Source: Fibrobacter sp. UWB4
GTDB lineage: Bacteria; Fibrobacterota; Fibrobacteria; Fibrobacterales; Fibrobacteraceae
Assembly (NCBI RefSeq): GCF_002210345.1
Contig: NZ_MWQI01000001.1
Span: 930,001 to 994,000 of the forward strand
Direction: 5' to 3'
DNA: 64,000 nt
The position numbers and the translations under genes were made by a program. This document shows positions 59,639 to 64,000 of the stretch, in pieces. Under the pieces are notes generated by a model. That model did no database searches, had not been told where the DNA came from, and worked only from the letters and a program-made list of their open reading frames with translations. The first letter of the stretch is position 1. Each line of letters opens with the position of its first letter.

Positions 59639-62164
59639 TTATCCTAAAACAACCTCAACCTTGTGCACACCCTTCGTAAAGATCGGAGCGACGTTGGAAT
59701 CGATTTCCTGACCGTCAACAACCATCTTTGCGACGCCCTTGCAGACGTGATCCGGGTTCTTCACAGTGATCTGGTAAGTTGCACCACGGAACTTACGGGT
59801 AGCTTCGAAGCCATTCCATGCGCTCGGGATGCAAGGATCGACAACGAGACCGTTGAAGCTTGCGCGGATACCGAGGATGAACTGCGTTGCAGCCTGGTAA
59901 GTCCAAGTAGAAGTACCGGAGAGCCATGCGTTACGGCCCATACCGAACTGCTTGTGTTCGTCACCGAGGATGTTCTGCGGATAGCAGTACGGTTCAGATT
60001 CGAACACGTCGAGGATGCCGTTCTTGGAAGCCGGGTTGATCTGGTTGTAGTACTGGAATGCGTTGTCGCCACGGCCGAGGATCGTTTCGGCAATCATCAC
60101 CCACGGGTTCGTGTGGAGGAAGATACCGCCGTTTTCCTTTGCTCCAGGAGGATAGGTGGAGATGCCACCGACAGCCGGTTCAAAGCCACGGTAACCCGGA
60201 GTAGAGCTCTTCACACCGTACTTGGTGTTGAGGAGCTTGTTCAAGCTGTCCATGCCCTGCACTGCGCGGTCGCCGAAAGCGATGCCAGCGATGACCGGCC
60301 AAGACTGGCCGTTGCAGTAAATCTTGCCGTACTTGGCAGAGGAAACGCCGTAGCCGTTGCCGTCCTTGTCGAACCAACGAGTCCACCACTTGCCGTCCCA
60401 AGCGCTGTCGTTGAATGCCTTCTTGACATCTTCATACCAGCCCTTGTACATTTCAACGGCTTCCTTGTCGCCGAGAGCTTCTTCAATGCCCATCATTTCG
60501 AGCAAAGCCTTTGCGTACAAAGCAGTGTTGAACGTAGATTCTGCACCGAGCGGGAGGTTCATGCAGTCGTTCCAGTCGGCAAAGCCAAGGAGCGGGAGGT
60601 TGTGCTGACCGAGGTGTTCGCGAGTGAACTTGAGAGCGCGCTTCAAGTGTTCGAGGACCGTGCCAGTCGGACGTTCAGCATGCTTCTTGCCTGCAACGTA
60701 GAATGGAATTTCTTCGTTGAGGAGGTCCATCTTGCCGGTTTCCTTGAGGTAGGTAGCGACTGTGAGGACGATCCAGAGGTGGTCATCGCCGTACCAGTCG
60801 GCATACATCGGATTGCCGTTAGCGTCGAGAACGCCAGCCTTTTCGCGGGAGTCACCGGCGTTAGCTTCGTTACCCGTGTCTTCAGCAAGGGCGAGCGGAG
60901 CGTACTGGTGCATAGCGTTACCTTCCGGACGCTGCACGGAGATGAGGTTCTTGGTGAGAACGAGAGCTTCTTCAGGCATGTGGCTCATGACGCCCATAAG
61001 GTCCTGAGTAGAGTCACGGTAACCGATACCGCGGCTGGTGCCGTAGCCCAACTGATAGAGGGACAGGTAGCGGCTCCAGTTCTTAGTGGTGTGGCACTGA
61101 CGCGGGTTGTGTACGTTCACCATCGTGTTGAAGGAAGCATCCGGGGTCTTGACCTGGATCGTGGAGAGGTAGTTTTCCCAGAACTTTGCGAGTTCTTCGA
61201 AAGCCTTGTCCACGTTCTTGAGATCGCGGTACTTCTTGATAGCCTTGGCTGCAACCTTGAGGCTCTGTTCCTGACCGAGCTGGGTGCAGGTACGGAAAGT
61301 CTTCTTGGCTGCGATCTTGCCAGCGTGGATCATGAGAGCAGCAATGTTGTCGCCACGGTCGCATTCGCTGTTAGCAAGTTCCTTGTTCTGGAGGCTGAGC
61401 GGATTTGCCCAGGAACCCATTTCGTTCTGGCCGAGGAATACGCGGCGGTCACCATCGAAGGAACCAACCTTGCAGTCAGCAGTAACGTAGTTCACGGCGT
61501 AGTCACGCTTCATGTAAGCGTACTGTTCCAAAACGACGTGGCCGTCCTTTTCCCAGTGGCCCTTGAGGGTCATGGTCTGCGGAACCCAGTCGGCGTTCGT
61601 GAGCTGCTTTTCAGCTTCGAAGTGGCTGAATTCATAAACCGGGATGATGTCCACTTCCTTGGAACCACCGGCGATGTTCGTCACCTGGATGTCCTGGAGG
61701 AGAGTGTTGGAGCCCGTCGGGACGAAAATCGTGACCTGAACGCGGAGACCGAAAGCTTCGGCAATCCAACGCATGTAGGAAAGACCCACGTGGCATTCCC
61801 ACTTGTCCATCTTGGTCAAAGTCGGAACGTAGAACGGGGAGAAAATCTTGTAGCTCTTGCCATCCTTGATACGGATGTAGATAGTGCTGGCCTTGAAGTC
61901 AGAGCACGGCATCTGTGCAATGTACTTGGTGATACGGTTGAGAGCCGGGTCGCCTTTGCAAACGAGAGTGCCGCCGGTCGTATCGACGATACCGCCGAAG
62001 TTAAGAGTACCGACGTAGTTGCACCACTTGATCGGGGTTGCCGGGGTGGTGAGCACGTATTCTTTTGCAGCGTCATCAAAGTAGCCATACTTCGGGGCAG
62101 CGGCCTTAGCGGTCTTTGCCGGGGCCTTCTTTGCAGCGCTCTTCTTCACTGTTTTTGTAGCCAT
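59639..62164 (-). CDS. Cellobiose phosphorylase (GH94)
   Basis: The enzyme phosphorolyses cellobiose to glucose 1-phosphate and glucose in the cytoplasm, conserving bond energy in cellulose degradation. The 841-residue protein shows KWCNYVGTLNFGGIVDTTGG near the start, LYQLGYGTSRGIGYRDSTQDLMGVM, DWYGDDHLWIVLTVATYLKETG and the catalytic acid Asp in GFADWNDCMNL. NGQSWPVIAG and an EPYCYPQNILGDEH segment follow. The first 25 residues are a Lys/Ala-rich, histone-like extension absent from relatives I know. A PadR-type regulator is encoded upstream on the same strand, with heptad arrays between. Cellodextrin phosphorylase is a less likely alternative. Confidence 0.93.
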   Translation of the reverse strand: MATKTVKKSAAKKAPAKTAKAAAPKYGYFDDAAKEYVLTTPATPIKWCNYVGTLNFGGIVDTTGGTLVCKGDPALNRITKYIAQMPCSDFKASTIYIRIKDGKSYKIFSPFYVPTLTKMDKWECHVGLSYMRWIAEAFGLRVQVTIFVPTGSNTLLQDIQVTNIAGGSKEVDIIPVYEFSHFEAEKQLTNADWVPQTMTLKGHWEKDGHVVLEQYAYMKRDYAVNYVTADCKVGSFDGDRRVFLGQNEMGSWANPLSLQNKELANSECDRGDNIAALMIHAGKIAAKKTFRTCTQLGQEQSLKVAAKAIKKYRDLKNVDKAFEELAKFWENYLSTIQVKTPDASFNTMVNVHNPRQCHTTKNWSRYLSLYQLGYGTSRGIGYRDSTQDLMGVMSHMPEEALVLTKNLISVQRPEGNAMHQYAPLALAEDTGNEANAGDSREKAGVLDANGNPMYADWYGDDHLWIVLTVATYLKETGKMDLLNEEIPFYVAGKKHAERPTGTVLEHLKRALKFTREHLGQHNLPLLGFADWNDCMNLPLGAESTFNTALYAKALLEMMGIEEALGDKEAVEMYKGWYEDVKKAFNDSAWDGKWWTRWFDKDGNGYGVSSAKYGKIYCNGQSWPVIAGIAFGDRAVQGMDSLNKLLNTKYGVKSSTPGYRGFEPAVGGISTYPPGAKENGGIFLHTNPWVMIAETILGRGDNAFQYYNQINPASKNGILDVFESEPYCYPQNILGDEHKQFGMGRNAWLSGTSTWTYQAATQFILGIRASFNGLVVDPCIPSAWNGFEATRKFRGATYQITVKNPDHVCKGVAKMVVDGQEIDSNVAPIFTKGVHKVEVVLG

Positions 62165-62194
62165 TGTATCTCCGTTAGAGAGGGGGTTAGTTAA

Positions 62195-62358
62195 ATTCGG
62201 AAGTAGGAATTCGGAATTAGGAATTTGTAACTCAAAATTCAGAATTATCCTTTAAACTTTTGCGGGGTAAATTTAGAAATAGTAGGAAGTAGGAAGTAAG
62301 AAGTAGGAAGCGAAAAGACGAAAAAACTGTCTACTTCCTACCGTCTACTGTCTACTAA
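62195..62358. repeat. Two inverted heptad array pairs between padR and the GH94 gene
   Basis: AATTCGGAAGTAGGAATTCG (62195 on) with CAAAATTCAGAATTATCC (62233 on) forms one pair. AGTAGGAAGTAGGAAGTAAG (62281 on) with CTGTCTACTTCCTACCGTCT (62328 on) forms a second. Both pairs are degenerate 7-bp repeats in inverted orientation. Two different heptad families are adjacent here. Confidence 0.65.
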
Positions 62359-62362
62359 AAAA

Positions 62363-62959
62363 CTACTCATCAAACTTTTCGAAATCGCGGTTACCGAAAT
62401 TGATGTAGAAGTATCCGCCGAGTTTCTTGCTGCGGACCGGGTCGCGCAAAATGCCGATGGCGGCACGCACGTACTTGAGTTCCACAAGGATGTGGTCACG
62501 GCTCATGCAGTTGAGGAACGGGCCTTCGGGATAAAGGGTCGGGCGCGGTTCTTCGGCAATCATCTTTTCGAGATTTTCGATTTCCTGAACCAGTCTACGT
62601 TCATGCACCTCGAGCGTTCGGATAACTTCCTTGTTGTCGGCACCGTAGAGGAATGCAAAACCAAGCGTACGCGGATCGTCGTTAAAGCCCGTCAAATGCT
62701 TGAGGACTTCCTTGCGAAGAACTTCCTTGCCCTTATCGGTGATGTTGAACACCATGCGTTCCGGGCGGTTTCCATCGCGTTCGGAATGACCTACGATGCA
62801 TTCGTTCTTTTCGAGCGTAATCAGCCTGTTATAGACTGTAGACGTGCTAATCTTAGCCCAGCGGTCGAGTTCCCTATCACGAATTTCCGTGATGATGTCG
62901 TAACCACTGCGCTCATGTTCCAGAATGAGGCCGAGCAATACTAGATCGTAACGGTTCAT
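62363..62959 (-). CDS. PadR-family transcriptional regulator
   Basis: The 198-residue protein has the PadR winged-helix N-terminus (YDLVLLGLILEHERSGYDIITEI, WAKISTSTVYNRLITLEKNECI, VFNITDKGKEVLR). A C-terminal helical domain for dimerisation (about 110-170) follows. PadR proteins usually repress by binding a palindrome and respond to small molecules. A 17-bp palindrome (62982-62998) lies 23 bp before the ATG, suggesting autoregulation. The downstream gene on the same strand is cellobiose phosphorylase, and the divergent gene is a membrane sensor; either could be a target. Confidence 0.9.
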   Translation of the reverse strand: MNRYDLVLLGLILEHERSGYDIITEIRDRELDRWAKISTSTVYNRLITLEKNECIVGHSERDGNRPERMVFNITDKGKEVLRKEVLKHLTGFNDDPRTLGFAFLYGADNKEVIRTLEVHERRLVQEIENLEKMIAEEPRPTLYPEGPFLNCMSRDHILVELKYVRAAIGILRDPVRSKKLGGYFYINFGNRDFEKFDE

Positions 62960-62981
62960 TTAAATTCCTTGATTTTGCTAC

Positions 62982-62998
62982 TATTCCAAGTTGGAATA
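62982..62998. promoter_or_regulatory. Candidate PadR operator
   Basis: TATTCCAAGTTGGAATA is a perfect palindrome (TATTCCAA-G-TTGGAATA) in the 233-bp gap between padR and the divergent sensor gene. The rest of the gap is A/T-rich. Confidence 0.55.
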
Positions 62999-63192
62999 AT
63001 TGACTTAATAGAAAACTACATTTTTTTCAAAAAAAAGATTGTTTATTGCAAAAAAATCAAAAAAAAATTGCATTTCATCGTAAAAAATCCCATTCTAAAG
63101 GCTTTTGGGGCAGCGATCGACATATTTAGTCTATATTTCTAATGAATCATAAATGTTTGATTTAGGAAATTTTCCTTAAATTGGGGAGCAAA

Positions 63193-64000
63193 GTGCAGAG
63201 CTATCAAAAAATAAAAAAGAGGAGAAATCGAATTAAATATTCGGTTATGAGGTTTGCACCCCTTATCCTCGTTATTTATTTGATTATCGAAGCTTTCGCC
63301 ACATTCCAGAAAGAAGACAAAAGCGCAGTCACAGTACGCAACAGGGACTATATCAAGGATATCACCCTTGCTATGGCGTATAAGCTGGATAACATTTTTA
63401 CAAACTCGCTCAAGTCGATAGAATCACTTGCCAGGCTCAGCTCTAATAATCTTGAGAACGGACAGATGAGTTCGGTATTTCTTGCAGAGCTTGAAAAGAT
63501 AGTGCAGTTCGACCACCTACGGTTTACCGATTCAAGCGGTATGGCACAGCTGACTTCGGGAAAACAAGTCTTTGCCGGCAATAAAAAATACTTTACAGAC
63601 GGCATGACGGGCAACAGCGGCATCTATATCGTAATGCCCTCGCAAAAAGAAATCGCAAATATCGTCTTTTATGCGCCAGTCCTGGTCAACGATAAAATTG
63701 CAGGCGTCCTCGCCTCGTCGTTTGACGAAAACACGATCAGGCGATTACTGGATTACAAGGTTTACGGGGCGCATGCGTCTGCGGGAATTGTAAATACCGA
63801 GGGCAAAAGCTTCTTGCCTCTGGAGTCCATGGTCGTCCCGCAAAACGTAACCCAGGGAATCCCGAAAGACAATTTCAAAAATTTTCTAAGCACATCAAAG
63901 TTTGACGAAGAAAATAGGAACAACATAATTAACGCGTACAAGACGCTTACTCCGTCTAGCTACAAGTACGATGGCAATACAGATGAAATCCACGGGTATA
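63193..64000 (+). CDS. Membrane sensor protein with Cache-like domain, N-terminal part (truncated by window end)
   Basis: A GTG at 63193, five bases after GGGGAG, opens a frame that runs to the window edge (269 codons). The N-terminus is basic (SYQKIKKRRNRIKYS) followed by a transmembrane helix (about 19-36, MRFAPLILVIYLIIEAFA). The extracytoplasmic part resembles a double Cache domain: MTGNSGIYIVMPSQKEIANIVFYAPVLVNDKIAGVLASSFDENTIRRLL. Such domains sit in front of histidine kinase, GGDEF/EAL or chemoreceptor modules, and the output here is outside the window. ATG at 63247 is an in-frame alternative. The gene is divergent from padR. Confidence 0.8.
   Translation, partial: MQSYQKIKKRRNRIKYSVMRFAPLILVIYLIIEAFATFQKEDKSAVTVRNRDYIKDITLAMAYKLDNIFTNSLKSIESLARLSSNNLENGQMSSVFLAELEKIVQFDHLRFTDSSGMAQLTSGKQVFAGNKKYFTDGMTGNSGIYIVMPSQKEIANIVFYAPVLVNDKIAGVLASSFDENTIRRLLDYKVYGAHASAGIVNTEGKSFLPLESMVVPQNVTQGIPKDNFKNFLSTSKFDEENRNNIINAYKTLTPSSYKYDGNTDEIHGY

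Noticed and set aside
59663-62194. 843-residue open frame antisense to cellobiose phosphorylase
   Set aside because: Same cause: the GH94 gene is clear on the minus strand, and the opposite frame is rich in Val, Glu and His without domains.

Overview
The window reads as chromosomal DNA of a Fibrobacter (F. succinogenes or a close relative). This is an inference from gene content: a type III glutamine synthetase, DAP-aminotransferase lysine synthesis, cellobiose phosphorylase, plant-polysaccharide hydrolases (GH5, GH43, GH30) with C-terminal sorting-like tails, anaerobic thiamine synthesis through ThiH, and promoters of the Bacteroidetes type (TTTG / TAnnTTTG).

Layout. 0-5 kb: bioA (cut by the window edge), pyrG and glnN, all on the minus strand. 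5-11 kb: a radical SAM/DUF4130 pair, a GH5 mannanase-like enzyme, a DUF486 membrane protein, DUF4416, and a glutaminyl cyclase. 11-12 kb: tandem 202-bp repeats carrying the tmRNA 5' end, then ssrA itself. 12-14.6 kb: a radical SAM/SPASM peptide maturase with a small precursor that carries PY hexad repeats. 15-21 kb: dapF, dapL, a NifA-like sigma-54 activator, nadE. 21-23 kb: amtB and glnB. 23-31.5 kb: a duplicated-domain lipoprotein, grpE, a GH43-CBM6 enzyme, a ParE-type toxin-antitoxin pair, dnaK, dnaJ. 32-43 kb: a flavoprotein, GH30, and a surface-polysaccharide cluster (BY-kinase, OmpA protein, CapD-like dehydratase, Wzi-like protein) plus coaX. 43-48.3 kb: thiE, an orphan pseudopilin, and a TPP-riboswitch thiSFGH operon. 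48.6-64 kb: mnmG, a thioredoxin-like lipoprotein, DUF2914, proS, a PAS protein, two related lipoproteins, cellobiose phosphorylase, a PadR regulator, and a truncated membrane sensor.

Regulation. Seven good -24/-12 (sigma-54) promoters precede pyrG, glnN, dapF, glnB-amtB, grpE, dnaK and probably the GH5 gene. The first four also have one or more copies of a 17-bp palindrome, TTTACA-N5-TGTAAA, about 55-120 bp upstream of the promoter. The sigma-54 activator encoded at 17.3 kb is the obvious candidate to bind it. grpE and dnaK instead share a TGTTTC-N5-GAAACA-like palindrome about 20 bp upstream of -24. This suggests two sigma-54 branches, one for nitrogen and biosynthesis and one for chaperones.

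The most unusual items are the tmRNA-derived tandem repeats beside ssrA, the PY-hexad peptide/radical SAM pair, the sigma-54 regulon with its palindromes, and intergenic arrays of degenerate 7-bp repeats arranged as large inverted repeats.
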